From REEB95 sp963785735 (GTDB taxonomy: Bacteria; Pseudomonadota; Alphaproteobacteria; ATCC43930; CGMCC-115725): a stretch of 64,000 bases of DNA. A program made the position numbers and the translations under genes. How positions within the stretch are numbered: position 1 is the stretch's first letter; each line of letters starts with the position of its first letter. This document shows, one piece after another, positions 15,471 through 25,107 of the stretch. Below the pieces are notes generated by a model. The model saw only the letters and a program-made list of their open reading frames with translations, ran no database searches and was not told the origin of the DNA. Where the stretch lies: assembly GCA_963785735.1 (NCBI GenBank), contig CAWAWJ010000001.1, forward strand, positions 1,178,001 to 1,242,000. Reading direction: 5' to 3'.

Positions 15471-16241
15471 TCAATAGGCGCCCACCGGATCGGCCGCCGC
15501 CCGGTCGGGCGGGTTCGGTTGCGCCCGCAAATTCGACTTGAGATGGCGCGTGCCGTAGCCGTTGAAGAGATGGCCCAAAAGCCCGCGATCCAGATCCGAG
15601 GTGCCGAAGAACCAGTCGGCGATCGGGAAGGTCAGGTTCATGTTCACCTCCATCATCAGCCGCGCATTGTGATGGGCGGTGTGATGGCGGCGCAGCGTGT
15701 TGACCAGCGGGCAATGCGCGACGAACCGGCTTTCATCGACGTGACAGCAGAAATGCATGAACTCGTAAACGAGGTACATGCCCGTGGTCGTGCCCATGAA
15801 GAGCCAGCCCACATTGGGCGAGAACGCGATGCCGAGCATTGCCGCGATCGGAATCGACATGATCGTGAAAACCACCAGCGCATAAGGCGGAAAAACGGTG
15901 ACGCGCCAATCCTTCTGGTCGCGGAAGCGCATCTCTTGGTCGCTGAAGAACTGGTGGTGGTTGAGCGTGTGGCGCTCATAAACCGCCCGCAGGCCCTTGA
16001 TGTTGACCGGGCGATGCATGACGTATTTATGCACCGCCCATTCGAACACGTTGGTGAAGGCGAAGGTGAGCGGCACCGTCAGCCATTCGAGCGCACTGAC
16101 GTCGTGGATGTGGCCGGCATAGACGACGAACAAGGCCGCGCCCATCGCATAGATGAGGACGATGTGGAAATAGCCGTTGTACCAGCCGACGATCCGGGAG
16201 CGGTATTCCCGCCGGAACTCGATTTGCCGCTGCGTCATCAT
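15471..16241 (-). CDS. fatty acid hydroxylase/sterol desaturase family protein
   Basis: This 256-residue integral membrane di-iron oxygenase-type protein has histidine clusters in the expected order: HKYVMH, HTLNHHQ, HFCCH and RRHHTAHH. Hydrophobic segments lie between them. Family members hydroxylate or desaturate lipids, hopanoids, carotenoids or sterols in the membrane. The substrate cannot be read from sequence. It belongs to a minus-strand group with a DUF6166 protein and a Zn-alcohol dehydrogenase. Two adjacent ATG codons are possible starts. Confidence 0.87.
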   Translation of the reverse strand: MMTQRQIEFRREYRSRIVGWYNGYFHIVLIYAMGAALFVVYAGHIHDVSALEWLTVPLTFAFTNVFEWAVHKYVMHRPVNIKGLRAVYERHTLNHHQFFSDQEMRFRDQKDWRVTVFPPYALVVFTIMSIPIAAMLGIAFSPNVGWLFMGTTTGMYLVYEFMHFCCHVDESRFVAHCPLVNTLRRHHTAHHNARLMMEVNMNLTFPIADWFFGTSDLDRGLLGHLFNGYGTRHLKSNLRAQPNPPDRAAADPVGAY

Positions 16242-16296
16242 GGCCCCAATTCCTCCGATGCGCCCGATTCACCCGGCCGGGCTTTTGGCCAGTCTA

Positions 16297-16596
16297 TCAC
16301 CGCTCCCCGATATCGCGCAAAGCCGCGTCTATCTCGGCGCCGCCGAGCTTCCAGTCGTTATCGAGATTCGCCACGATTTTGCGCATGAACGGTTCGGAAA
16401 GGCGCAGCGCCTTTTCCGCGTCGCCCAGGTAATCGGCCAGGATGGCGAGCGCGAGCTGCCGCGGGCTGTCGCCTTCATAGCTCCACTCGAAGCCGAAGCG
16501 GGTGAATTTCCTGACCGCGTAATGCTCGTCGAGCCGCGCGCCATCCGCCGTCACGATCAGGCCGTCGATGGTGCGTTTCCCCTCATAAATCTTCAT
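16297..16596 (-). CDS. DUF6166 domain protein
   Basis: This 99-residue protein matches the DUF6166 pattern: a short N-terminal strand pair (MKIYEGKRTIDGLIVTADG), an aromatic stretch (FGFEWSYEGDSPRQLALAIL), and a C-terminal helical part with DYLGDAEKALRL and PFMRKIVANL. The function is unknown. It lies 9 bases downstream of the alcohol dehydrogenase gene, so it is probably translated from the same message. Confidence 0.75.
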   Translation of the reverse strand: MKIYEGKRTIDGLIVTADGARLDEHYAVRKFTRFGFEWSYEGDSPRQLALAILADYLGDAEKALRLSEPFMRKIVANLDNDWKLGGAEIDAALRDIGER

Positions 16597-16605
16597 GGCC
16601 GTCCC

Positions 16606-17721
16606 TCAAGCCGCGCCGCGATCGAACGTCACCACCGTGCGGATGACGTCGCCGCGCTTCAAGGCGGCGAACCCGTCATTGATCTCGTCGAGGCCGATCC
16701 GCCGGCTGACATAAGGATCGAGCTGGAGCCGGCCGTCGAGATACATCCGCGCGAGTTCGGGAAAGTCGACAGCCGGGCGGGCGCCGCCATAGCTCGAACG
16801 GGTGATGCGCTTTTCCCCCATCAACGCGCCCCAGCGGAAGGCGACGTCGTCGCCGAGCTTCACCTTGCCGAGCCAGACCACCTGGCCGCCGGGACGGACA
16901 AGCTCGACGGACAGGCGGAACGCCGATTCGTTGCCGGCGGCCTCGATCACCACATCGGCACCGCGCCCGCCGGTCATTCGCTTCAACGCCCCCATTGCGT
17001 CGCCGCGCGAGGGGTCGATGCCATCGCTGGCGCCGAGCCGCTTCGCGAGTTCGAGCTTCGCCGGAGCGCGGTCGAGCGCGATCACCCTTCCGGCGCCGGC
17101 GATCCGCGCGCCCTGCACCGCGCTCAGGCCGACGCCGCCGCAGCCGATCACCGCGACCGTATCGCCGGGCGCGATTTTCGCCACCTTGAGCGCGGCACCG
17201 ACGCCCGTCATCACGCCGCAGCCGATGAGGCAGGCGCGATCGAACGGCATGTCGCGGCCGATCTTGATCGCGCTTTGCGCCGGCACGATGGCGTATTCGG
17301 CAAATGATGCTAGGAAGAACATGTGATGAAGCGCCGCGCCATTGAGGGACAAACGCGGCGCGCCGTCGAACGGCAGCGCGCGCGGGCCCATTTCGAGATA
17401 GGTCTCGCACAGGATCGGCTGGTCTTGCGCGCAATAGAAACACCGCCCGCAATGCGGATTCCACGACAGGACGACGCGGTCGCCGGGCGCGAGCCCGGTC
17501 ACACCGGGGCCCACCGCCTCGACCGTGCCCGCCGCCTCGTGGCCGAGAACGATCGGCAGCGGATAGGCGAGCTGGCCTTCCAGGGCTTCGAGATCGGTGT
17601 GGCAGAGGCTGGTCGCGCCGATCCGCACCACCACGTCGTCCGCCGCGCGCGGCGCCGCCTCGACCGTTTCGATCGCCAGGGGCTGCCCGACCCGATGCAG
17701 AACCGCCGCCTTGAACTTCAT
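16606..17721 (-). CDS. zinc-dependent alcohol dehydrogenase
   Basis: This 371-residue medium-chain dehydrogenase/reductase, class III/aryl-alcohol-like, has catalytic zinc ligands C40, H61 and C168 and structural zinc cysteines C91, C94, C97 and C105. A GCGGVG Rossmann motif near 187 indicates NAD(P) binding. It interconverts alcohols and aldehydes; candidates include S-hydroxymethylglutathione or benzyl-type alcohols, but the true substrate is not evident. The ATG at 17721 gives MKFKAAVLHRVGQPL, the family start; the frame stays open far upstream without support. It heads a group with DUF6166 and the lipid hydroxylase. Confidence 0.88.
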   Translation of the reverse strand: MKFKAAVLHRVGQPLAIETVEAAPRAADDVVVRIGATSLCHTDLEALEGQLAYPLPIVLGHEAAGTVEAVGPGVTGLAPGDRVVLSWNPHCGRCFYCAQDQPILCETYLEMGPRALPFDGAPRLSLNGAALHHMFFLASFAEYAIVPAQSAIKIGRDMPFDRACLIGCGVMTGVGAALKVAKIAPGDTVAVIGCGGVGLSAVQGARIAGAGRVIALDRAPAKLELAKRLGASDGIDPSRGDAMGALKRMTGGRGADVVIEAAGNESAFRLSVELVRPGGQVVWLGKVKLGDDVAFRWGALMGEKRITRSSYGGARPAVDFPELARMYLDGRLQLDPYVSRRIGLDEINDGFAALKRGDVIRTVVTFDRGAA

Positions 17722-17925
17722 GGCACAGGGGTCCTTGGCTTTCTTCGCGGAGCCGATGAAAAGTGACCTGCCCGGCATTTGAACGCATAAGGCCGGATGG
17801 CGCAACAGGAAGGGGGTGCTTTCTTGGCTTCGCACGACGCCTCGAGCCTGGAAGGATCGACCCTCGTCCGTGCTACGCTTCTCTAGACTTGCCGGGAAAG
17901 CCTCGGCCCGCGATACTCCGCCGCC

Positions 17926-19143
<1,218 letters not shown>

Positions 19144-19169
19144 ACGGCCAATAGCGCGCCGGCTCTGAA

Positions 19170-20057
19170 TTAAAGCGCGGGCTCGGGCAGGCCGCGCCGC
19201 CGGCAGGATGCGAGCAGCGTATTGCGCAAGAGACAGGCGATGGTCATGGGGCCGACGCCGCCCGGCACCGGCGTGATCGCGCCCGCCACCTGGCTTGCCT
19301 CGGCGAAGGCGACGTCGCCGACGAGCCTGTCCTTGGCCCCGGGCATGGCGACGCGGTTGATGCCGACATCGATCACGGTGGCACCCGGCTTGATCCAGCT
19401 TCCCTTGACCATCCCGGGCTTGCCCAAAGCGGCCACCAGGATATCGGCCTGGCGCGCGAGCGCGGGGAGGTCGCGGCTCTTGGAATGGGCGATGGTGACG
19501 GTGCAGTTCTCGGCCAGCAACAGCGCCGCCAGCGGCTTGCCGACGATGTTGGAGCGGCCGAGCACCACGGCATTCGATCCCGCGAGATCGCCCAGCGTCC
19601 GGCGCAGCAGCAATAGACAGCCATAGGGCGTGCAGGGCACCAGGGCATTGCCGCCGCTCCACAGCCTGCCGACATTCGCGGGATGAAAACCGTCCACGTC
19701 TTTTGACGGGTCGAGAGAGTCGATCACGTGTTGCGGGTCGATCTGCTTCGGCAGCGGCATTTGCACCAGGATGCCGTCGACATCGGGATCGGCGTTGAGC
19801 CGCGCCACCAGCTTGAGCAATTCGGTCTCGCCGGTGGCGGCGGGTAAGCGGTGCTCGAAGCTCTTCAAGCCCGCCTCGAGCGACGCCTCGCCCTTGCTTT
19901 TGACATAGACTTCGCTCGCCGGATCCTCGCCCACCAGCACCGCGGCCAGGCCGGGCTGGAAGCCGTGCCGGGCCTTGAGCGCGGCGGCGGCCTGGGCGAC
20001 GTGCTGGCGCAATTCCGCCGCCAGCGCCTTGCCGTCGATCAGCCGCGCATTCGCCAT
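19170..20057 (-). CDS. folD: methylenetetrahydrofolate dehydrogenase/cyclohydrolase
   Basis: FolD carries out the NADP-dependent dehydrogenase and cyclohydrolase steps between 5,10-methylene- and 10-formyl-tetrahydrofolate. The 295-residue protein shows YVKSKGEAS with the catalytic Lys, QMPLPKQID, the DVDGFHPANVGRL block and the Rossmann motif GRSNIVGKPLA. It is convergent with argG and 49 bases downstream of the yggT-like gene. Confidence 0.96.
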   Translation of the reverse strand: MANARLIDGKALAAELRQHVAQAAAALKARHGFQPGLAAVLVGEDPASEVYVKSKGEASLEAGLKSFEHRLPAATGETELLKLVARLNADPDVDGILVQMPLPKQIDPQHVIDSLDPSKDVDGFHPANVGRLWSGGNALVPCTPYGCLLLLRRTLGDLAGSNAVVLGRSNIVGKPLAALLLAENCTVTIAHSKSRDLPALARQADILVAALGKPGMVKGSWIKPGATVIDVGINRVAMPGAKDRLVGDVAFAEASQVAGAITPVPGGVGPMTIACLLRNTLLASCRRRGLPEPAL

Positions 20058-20106
20058 GGCGGCAGCCCCTTCTCGATGCGGGGGAAGGGCAGGGCCATCG
20101 CGCCGG

Positions 20107-20415
20107 TCAGGACCGTGTCAGGAGATAGAACTCGAGCTGGCGCAGCTCCATGGTGATGAACCACAGGATGACGAGCAGGATCACCGGCGAGATATCGACC
20201 CCGCCGAAATTGGGCAGCATGCGCTGAATCGGCGCCAGCGCCGGCTCGGTCAGGCGGTAGAGGATATCTACCGCCCGCGCCACGCCGCGGTTATGGGTGT
20301 TGATGACGCCGAAGGCGATGAGCCAGCTTGCCACCGCGGACAGGATGACCACCCACCAATAGATGTTGATGAGGACGATCGCGACTTCGATCACCGGCAC
20401 CAGGAAATTGCTCAT
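20107..20415 (-). CDS. YggT family membrane protein
   Basis: This 102-residue protein has two hydrophobic regions, about 6-33 and 78-93, separated by the conserved RAVDILYRLTEPALAPIQRMLPNFGGVDISP segment (two adjoining pieces). This is the signature of the YggT family. These proteins have been linked to osmotic tolerance and, in some lineages, cell division, but the molecular role is unsettled. Confidence 0.88.
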   Translation of the reverse strand: MSNFLVPVIEVAIVLINIYWWVVILSAVASWLIAFGVINTHNRGVARAVDILYRLTEPALAPIQRMLPNFGGVDISPVILLVILWFITMELRQLEFYLLTRS

Positions 20416-20548
20416 GGGACGCTCACTTCTCCGCTGGGCGATGGCCAGACCCTAGCCCCGCGGCCTGGGCGGCGCAAGATTGGGCGGGGCGGCCCGGAAT
20501 CTTTGACAGATCGCGGGGCATCGCCACATAGTCCGCGCCACCGCGGGC

Positions 20549-20624
20549 GGGGCAGTAGCTCAGTTGGGAGAGCGCGACGTTCGCAATGTCGAGGTCGGGA
20601 GTTCGATCCTCCCCTGCTCCACCA
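20549..20624 (+). tRNA. tRNA-Ala (anticodon CGC)
   Basis: A 76-base cloverleaf is seen. The acceptor GGGGCAG pairs with CTGCTCC and includes the G3:U70 pair that identifies alanine tRNAs. The D stem is GCTC/GAGC. The anticodon stem CGACG/TGTCG carries the loop TTCGCAA with anticodon CGC at 20582-20584. The T arm is GGGAG-TTCGATC-CTCCC. The 3' CCA is encoded. Confidence 0.96.
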
Positions 20625-20652
20625 TTTCTTCGCCGGTTTTCCTCTTGTCCCG

Positions 20653-21030
20653 TCAATCGAACAGGGCGCGCATGAGGTGCAGCCCGGCATAGAGCGCCGC
20701 GATCGAAACCGCGACCGAGGCCAGTATATAGGCGCCCGCCGCGACGTATTCGCCGCGATTGACCAGAGTCACCACGTCCAGGGAAAAGGTCGAGAAGGTG
20801 GTGTAGCCACCGCAGATTCCGACCACCAGAAACACCCGGGTCGAGGGAGCGGCGTCCCAGCGCAACGCGAAGCTCTCGGCCAATACGCCGATGAGGAACG
20901 ACCCGGTGACGTTGATGACGAGCGTCGCCCATGGGAAGCCCATCCCCAATATCCGGCCAACATGAACGCCCAGGAAATAGCGCGCGACCGAACCGAGCGC
21001 GCCGCCGGCAGCGACCCAAAGATACGTCAT
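20653..21030 (-). CDS. crcB: fluoride exporter CrcB/Fluc
   Basis: CrcB (Fluc) is a small dual-topology channel that lets fluoride leave the cell. The 125-residue protein has four hydrophobic segments and the family motifs GGALGSVARY near the start, NVTGSFLIG and GGYTTFSTFS. The ATG at 21030 has a GGGGAGG site upstream and gives the normal family length; the open frame continues into the riboswitch but that part is not coding. It is controlled by the fluoride riboswitch and terminator just upstream. Confidence 0.96.
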   Translation of the reverse strand: MTYLWVAAGGALGSVARYFLGVHVGRILGMGFPWATLVINVTGSFLIGVLAESFALRWDAAPSTRVFLVVGICGGYTTFSTFSLDVVTLVNRGEYVAAGAYILASVAVSIAALYAGLHLMRALFD

Positions 21031-21078
21031 GCCAAGACCTCCCCGGAAAAATCGGCCCGCCCCGAAATCAACCGGCAC

Positions 21079-21103
21079 GAAAAAACCCGCCGGCGGCGGG
21101 TTT
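21079..21103 (-). terminator. intrinsic terminator of the crcB riboswitch
   Basis: On the minus strand AAACCCGCC and GGCGGGTTT form a 9-base stem over a 3-base loop, followed by a run of T. It sits between the aptamer and the crcB ribosome binding site. A segment just after the aptamer (GCGGGTT, 21125-21131) can pair with its 5' arm (AACCCGC) as an antiterminator. Confidence 0.85.
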
Positions 21104-21130
21104 CGGACGCACCCCCGCCGCAAGAACCCG

Positions 21131-21192
21131 CGGTAGGAGTCATCAGCCCGGACCCTTTCGGTCGCCGGGCGGTTTCGGGGAACTCCATCCCC
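21131..21192 (-). ncRNA. fluoride riboswitch (crcB motif)
   Basis: Read on the minus strand, the region shows the fluoride aptamer in order: GGGGATGGAGTTCCCC, then GAAACCGCCC, a variable stem, GGGCTGATG and ACTCCTAC. GGAGT and ACTCC give the pseudoknot pairing. This matches the published crcB motif consensus. With the terminator downstream it should raise crcB expression when fluoride binds. Confidence 0.93.
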
Positions 21193-21206
21193 ATCATTCA
21201 CGGTGA

Positions 21207-21235
21207 TGTATAGAGCAATCTTCCCGCCGGTTCAA
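21207..21235 (-). promoter_or_regulatory. crcB riboswitch promoter
   Basis: Minus-strand TTGAAC (21235-21230) and TATACA (21212-21207) are 17 bases apart. Transcription would begin near 21200, a few bases before the aptamer, as expected for a riboswitch leader. No clear feature was seen in 21236-21414, the upstream region of apaG. Confidence 0.7.
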
Positions 21236-21414
21236 TCGGATGCGGCGATTTATCCGGCTGTCCTTGAATAGGCGGTTGATTTAGCGTTAACAATTCCTTG
21301 GCGGCGCGGTACGGCGCCCGCCGCTTGACGCGGGCCCCCGCGAAGGTGGGTAATGGCGCTGCGTCCGGGATGAAGTTCCGTGCCGGGAGAGCAGGCGAGG
21401 GGTTGCAGGAGACC

Positions 21415-21807
21415 ATGTACTCGGAAATCACGCGTTCGATCAAAGTCATCGTCAAGCCGTACTATCTCGACGACCAGTCCTCGCCCACCGACAACCACTT
21501 CGTCTGGGCGTATCACGTCCGCATCGAGAACCACGGGCCCGAGACGGTGCAGCTGCGCCGGCGTCACTGGCGCATCACCGACGGCATGGGGCGCCAGCAG
21601 GATGTGCGCGGTCCCGGCGTCGTCGGCGAGCAGCCGGTGCTGGCGCCGGGCGAATCCTTCGAATACACCAGCGGCACGCCCTTGAGCACGCCGTCGGGCA
21701 TCATGACCGGCAGCTATGAGATGGAGACCAAGGGCGGCGAAAGCTTCGCGGTCGTCATCCCGGCCTTCTCGCTCGACAGCCCGCATCAACCGGTCAGGCT
21801 CAATTGA
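21415..21807 (+). CDS. apaG: ApaG domain protein
   Basis: This 130-residue ApaG protein has an immunoglobulin-like beta-sandwich fold with VWAYHVRIENHGPETVQLRRRHW and the family hallmark GRQQDVRGPGVVGEQPVLAPGE (two adjoining motifs). ApaG genes affect cobalt and magnesium resistance in enterobacteria, but the biochemical role is not known. GGAG lies 4 bases before the ATG at 21415; a longer in-frame start upstream is not supported. It precedes folE by 39 bases. Confidence 0.93.
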   Translation: MYSEITRSIKVIVKPYYLDDQSSPTDNHFVWAYHVRIENHGPETVQLRRRHWRITDGMGRQQDVRGPGVVGEQPVLAPGESFEYTSGTPLSTPSGIMTGSYEMETKGGESFAVVIPAFSLDSPHQPVRLN

Positions 21808-21846
21808 CATCCGTCCTTCGCTAAGCCATATACCAGGAACAATTCC

Positions 21847-22485
21847 ATGCAGCTCAAGTCCAAGAACCCCGCGAAAATCGCCGTCCTCCGCACCCGCCCC
21901 TCGCGCGAGGCGGCCGAGGCGGCGGTGCGCGTCTTGATCGAATGGGCGGGCGACGATCCGAAGCGCGAAGGCTTGAAGAACACCCCCGGCCGGGTCACGC
22001 GCGCCTTCGAGGAGTATTTCTCAGGCTACGATACCGACCCGATCGAGCTTTTGGGCCGCACCTTCAAGGAGACCGACGGCTACGACGAGATGGTGGTGTT
22101 GAAGGACATCCGTTTCGAGAGCCATTGCGAGCATCACATGGCGCCGATCATCGGCAAGGCGCATATCGCCTATCTGCCGGAGAAACGGGTCATCGGAATT
22201 TCAAAACTGGCCCGGCTGGTCGAGGTCTTCGCCCGGCGCCTCCAGATTCAGGAGAAGATGACGGCGCAGATCGCCAACACGCTCGACGATGTGCTGAAGC
22301 CCAAGGGCGTGGCGGTGGTGATCGAGGCGGCGCACCAATGCATGACGACGCGCGGCGTGCACAAGGCGGGGGTGGCGATGGTGACCTCGCGCATGCTCGG
22401 CGCTTTCCGCGACGATCCTTCGACAAGGCGCGAATTCCTCGCCATCATCGGTCAGCCGGCGGGCGGCAATATCACGAACGTTTGA
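21847..22485 (+). CDS. folE: GTP cyclohydrolase I
   Basis: FolE opens GTP and rearranges it to dihydroneopterin triphosphate, the first step of folate synthesis. The 212-residue protein has the zinc site formed by C94, H97 (ESHCEHHMAP) and C165 (HQCMTTRG), the GTP-binding KDIRFESHCEHH segment, and RLQIQEKMTAQIA. The length is normal. The product is needed by folD-linked folate metabolism encoded nearby. Confidence 0.96.
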   Translation: MQLKSKNPAKIAVLRTRPSREAAEAAVRVLIEWAGDDPKREGLKNTPGRVTRAFEEYFSGYDTDPIELLGRTFKETDGYDEMVVLKDIRFESHCEHHMAPIIGKAHIAYLPEKRVIGISKLARLVEVFARRLQIQEKMTAQIANTLDDVLKPKGVAVVIEAAHQCMTTRGVHKAGVAMVTSRMLGAFRDDPSTRREFLAIIGQPAGGNITNV

Positions 22486-22515
22486 ATGCGAAGCCGGGCC
22501 CTTGGGGCCGGGGCC

Positions 22516-23118
22516 TCAGGGGACCAGATAGGCGCCGAAATTCTGGCGGATCTCGGCTTCCATCTGCCGGTCGAAATCCGTCATCGTCGTCTTGAGCATG
22601 TCGTACCAGATCTGATCGCGCTTGTTCGGCGAGGTGTCGTCGGTGATGCTTTGCGAGCGCGTGGCGGTGACGCTGACCGAGCGCACGACCAGCCCCTTGG
22701 CGTCGATCAGATCGAGCTTGGCGACCAGCGTCATGTCGTAACGCTCGGATTCCTGCGTGGTGAAGGTGGTGGCGAAGAAGCCGGTCTTGCGCGGCAGATC
22801 GACCTCGACCACGCTGGCGTCGAGGATGGTGAACACCGCCTGGGAGGCGCTTCCGGCCGGCGCCAGCCGGTCATGCGCCCAGCTTTCAAGCGCGTGCAGC
22901 GGCGTCACCGGAAAGAGATAATCCACATTTGGCGTTTTCCCCGCCGGCGCGAACTCCTCATGCAGATCGACCGAGGAGGCGTCGAGCTTCAAGGCCGGCT
23001 GGCTGTTGAACCGGATATCGGCGAATTGCGGCGCGGAGGGCGCCGAGGAGCAGGCCGAAAGCAATCCGAGGGCGAGGCAAGCGGCGAGGCCCAGGCGCGA
23101 AAGCGGATGCGGGTTCAT
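22516..23118 (-). CDS. predicted lipoprotein of unknown function
   Basis: This 200-residue protein begins MNPHPLSRLG, continues with a hydrophobic stretch and a lipobox LLSACSS, and so is likely lipid-anchored. The mature part has no motif I can name; it is polar, with segments such as TPLHALESWAHDRL and a C-terminal helix-like KTTMTDFDRQMEAEIRQNFGAYL. Proteins of this shape are annotated in alphaproteobacteria as outer membrane assembly or hypothetical lipoproteins. It is convergent with folE. I chose the ATG at 23118 because it puts the signal peptide at the N terminus. Confidence 0.75.
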   Translation of the reverse strand: MNPHPLSRLGLAACLALGLLSACSSAPSAPQFADIRFNSQPALKLDASSVDLHEEFAPAGKTPNVDYLFPVTPLHALESWAHDRLAPAGSASQAVFTILDASVVEVDLPRKTGFFATTFTTQESERYDMTLVAKLDLIDAKGLVVRSVSVTATRSQSITDDTSPNKRDQIWYDMLKTTMTDFDRQMEAEIRQNFGAYLVP

Positions 23119-23220
23119 GATTCCGGCCAATCCTTTTTGTAATTGGGCCTTTGCTGGGCAGGCGAGGGCCGAGATTTGCACGTGGAATGAGTCTTTTTCA
23201 AGACGATTTGCCGGATAACC

Positions 23221-23250
23221 TTAACGCGGCGATTCTTAACGCGGCGGTTC
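23221..23250. repeat. 15-base tandem duplication after hslO
   Basis: TTAACGCGGCGATTC (23221-23235) is followed by TTAACGCGGCGGTTC (23236-23250), differing at one base. The second copy abuts the hslO stop codon. It looks like a local replication slippage product. Confidence 0.8.
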
Positions 23251-24171
23251 TCAAGACGACGCGAGGGCGGCGATCTCCTCTTCCGCGAAGACATAGGTGG
23301 CGCTGCAGAATTCGCAGGTAACCTCGATCCTGCCCTCGACCTTGAGGTCCTCGACTTCGCGGGACCCAAGCGCCTTGAGCATGGTTTCAACCCGGCCGCG
23401 CGAGCAGCGGCAGTTGGCCTTCAAACCATGCGGCTTGTAGACGCGCACGCCGTCCTCGTGGAACAGGCGGAAGAGCAGATCCTCGGGGGCCATATCCGGG
23501 TCGAGCAATTCGCCGGCGGTGCTGGTGCTCATCAGGATCACGGCGCGCCGCCAGCCGTCATCCTCGGCCTCACGCGATGCCTCGCCGCCTTCCGCCTTGG
23601 GCAGGCGCTCGATCATCATCGCGCCGGCGCGCCACGTCTTGCCGCCCGCTTGATTGGCCCGGCGCTCCACCGCAACCTTGATCCCGGCCTCGACCTGCTC
23701 GCTCTGGCGGAAATAATGGTGGACGCATTCGGCCAAGCTCGCGCCTTCGAGCGCGACGATGCCCTGATAGCGCTCGGTATGCTCGCCCTGGTCGACGGTG
23801 AGCGCCAGATAACCCGCGCCCAAAAGCCGCGGCACCGAGGAAGCGGCATCCTCGCCAAGCCGGGCAAGCCTGGCGGAATCAAACTGCGCGTAGCCGCGGA
23901 TGGCGCCGGACGTGGTCACGTCGGCGACCATCATCCGGATCGGCCCGTCGCCCTTGGTCTGGAGCGTGAACACGCCCTCGTATTTGAGCGCGCCCGACAA
24001 CGCCACCGCCAGCGCGATCGCCTCGCCCAGCATCGCCGCGACAGGTCCGGGATAATCGTGCCGGGTCAAGACGGCGTCGAGCGCGGGCCCGAGCCGCACC
24101 AGCCGCCCGCGCAGGCGGAAAGGGTCGATCTGGAACGGCCGGACGATGTCGTCGGGAATGGATTCGGGCAT
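23251..24171 (-). CDS. hslO: redox-regulated chaperone Hsp33
   Basis: Hsp33 is a holdase chaperone switched on by oxidation of a C-terminal zinc centre. The 306-residue product has an N-terminal core with GPALDAVLTRHDYP and a C-terminal redox switch with four cysteines, C254, C256 (NCRCSRGR), C286 and C289 (CEFC). All four ligands are present, so it should be functional. It lies 15 bases downstream of argF on the same strand and may be part of the argD-argF message. Confidence 0.95.
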   Translation of the reverse strand: MPESIPDDIVRPFQIDPFRLRGRLVRLGPALDAVLTRHDYPGPVAAMLGEAIALAVALSGALKYEGVFTLQTKGDGPIRMMVADVTTSGAIRGYAQFDSARLARLGEDAASSVPRLLGAGYLALTVDQGEHTERYQGIVALEGASLAECVHHYFRQSEQVEAGIKVAVERRANQAGGKTWRAGAMMIERLPKAEGGEASREAEDDGWRRAVILMSTSTAGELLDPDMAPEDLLFRLFHEDGVRVYKPHGLKANCRCSRGRVETMLKALGSREVEDLKVEGRIEVTCEFCSATYVFAEEEIAALASS

Positions 24172-24186
24172 GACGCTTAGATGGGA

Positions 24187-25107
24187 TCAGCCGAGGCACC
24201 AGGCAAGGATGCCCTTCTGCACATGCATGCGGTTCTCGGCCTCGTCCCACACCGCCGATTGCGGCCCGTCGATGACCCCGGGCGAAACCTCCTCGCCGCG
24301 CTTGGCGGGCAGGCAGTGCATGAAAATGGCGTCGCGCTTGGCGCGGCCCATCAACGCCTCGTTGACCTGATAGGGCCTGAGCAGCGCGCGGCGCTCATCC
24401 TTGTCCTTCTCCTTGCCCATCGACAGCCAGGTGTCGGTGACGACGCAATCGGCGCCCGCGACCGCGATCCCGGGATCGGATGTGACGCTGAGCTTGGCGC
24501 CTTCGCCCTGGGCCCAGGCCATGTCCTTGGCCGAAGGCGCGAACCGGTCCGGGCAGGCGATGCGCAACTCGAAGCCGAAGCGGGCGGCGGCGTGGATCCA
24601 GCTGGTCAGCACGTTGTTGCCGTCGCCGCTCCAGGCGACGATCTTGCCCTTGGCCGGGCCCTTCGCCTCCTCGAGCGTCATCACGTCGGCCAGCACCTGG
24701 CAGGGATGGCTGCGGTCGGTGAGCCCGTTGATGACCGGCACGGTGGCATGCTGCGCCAGTTCATCGAGCTTGGCGGGGCTGTCGGTGCGCATCACGATGG
24801 CGTCGACATAGCGCGACAGAACGCGCGCGGTGTCGGCCGTGGTCTCGCCGCGCGAGAGCTGGCTATCGGCCGCGGTCAGGGTCACGACGTCGCCGCCCAA
24901 TTGCTTCATCGCCACCTCGAAACTGAGCCGGGTGCGGGTCGAGGGCTTCTCGAAGATCATCGCCAGCATCTTGCCCTGGACCGGCTTTCCCTTGTCGCGC
25001 CCGGCCTTGAAGGCCACGGCGCGGTCGAGCATGCGCCGGAGTTCGGATGCCGCGACGCGGTCGAGATCGAGGAAATGCCGGGGAGCGTTGGGCGCGGGTT
25101 TGATCAT
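24187..25107 (-). CDS. argF: ornithine carbamoyltransferase
   Basis: ArgF transfers the carbamoyl group of carbamoyl phosphate to ornithine to give citrulline. The 306-residue protein carries STRTR (56-60) for carbamoyl phosphate, HPCQ (134-137), DTWLSMG for ornithine, and the HCLPA motif near the C terminus. The ATG at 25107 overlaps the argD stop as ATGA; another ATG three codons upstream is possible. It is the second gene of the leader-controlled arginine operon. Confidence 0.96.
   Translation of the reverse strand: MIKPAPNAPRHFLDLDRVAASELRRMLDRAVAFKAGRDKGKPVQGKMLAMIFEKPSTRTRLSFEVAMKQLGGDVVTLTAADSQLSRGETTADTARVLSRYVDAIVMRTDSPAKLDELAQHATVPVINGLTDRSHPCQVLADVMTLEEAKGPAKGKIVAWSGDGNNVLTSWIHAAARFGFELRIACPDRFAPSAKDMAWAQGEGAKLSVTSDPGIAVAGADCVVTDTWLSMGKEKDKDERRALLRPYQVNEALMGRAKRDAIFMHCLPAKRGEEVSPGVIDGPQSAVWDEAENRMHVQKGILAWCLG

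Noticed and set aside
17797..17886. 29-codon ORF upstream of argG as an arginine leader
   Set aside because: It contains a single Arg codon and no Arg run, unlike the ORF before argD, and no attenuator-like pairing was seen.
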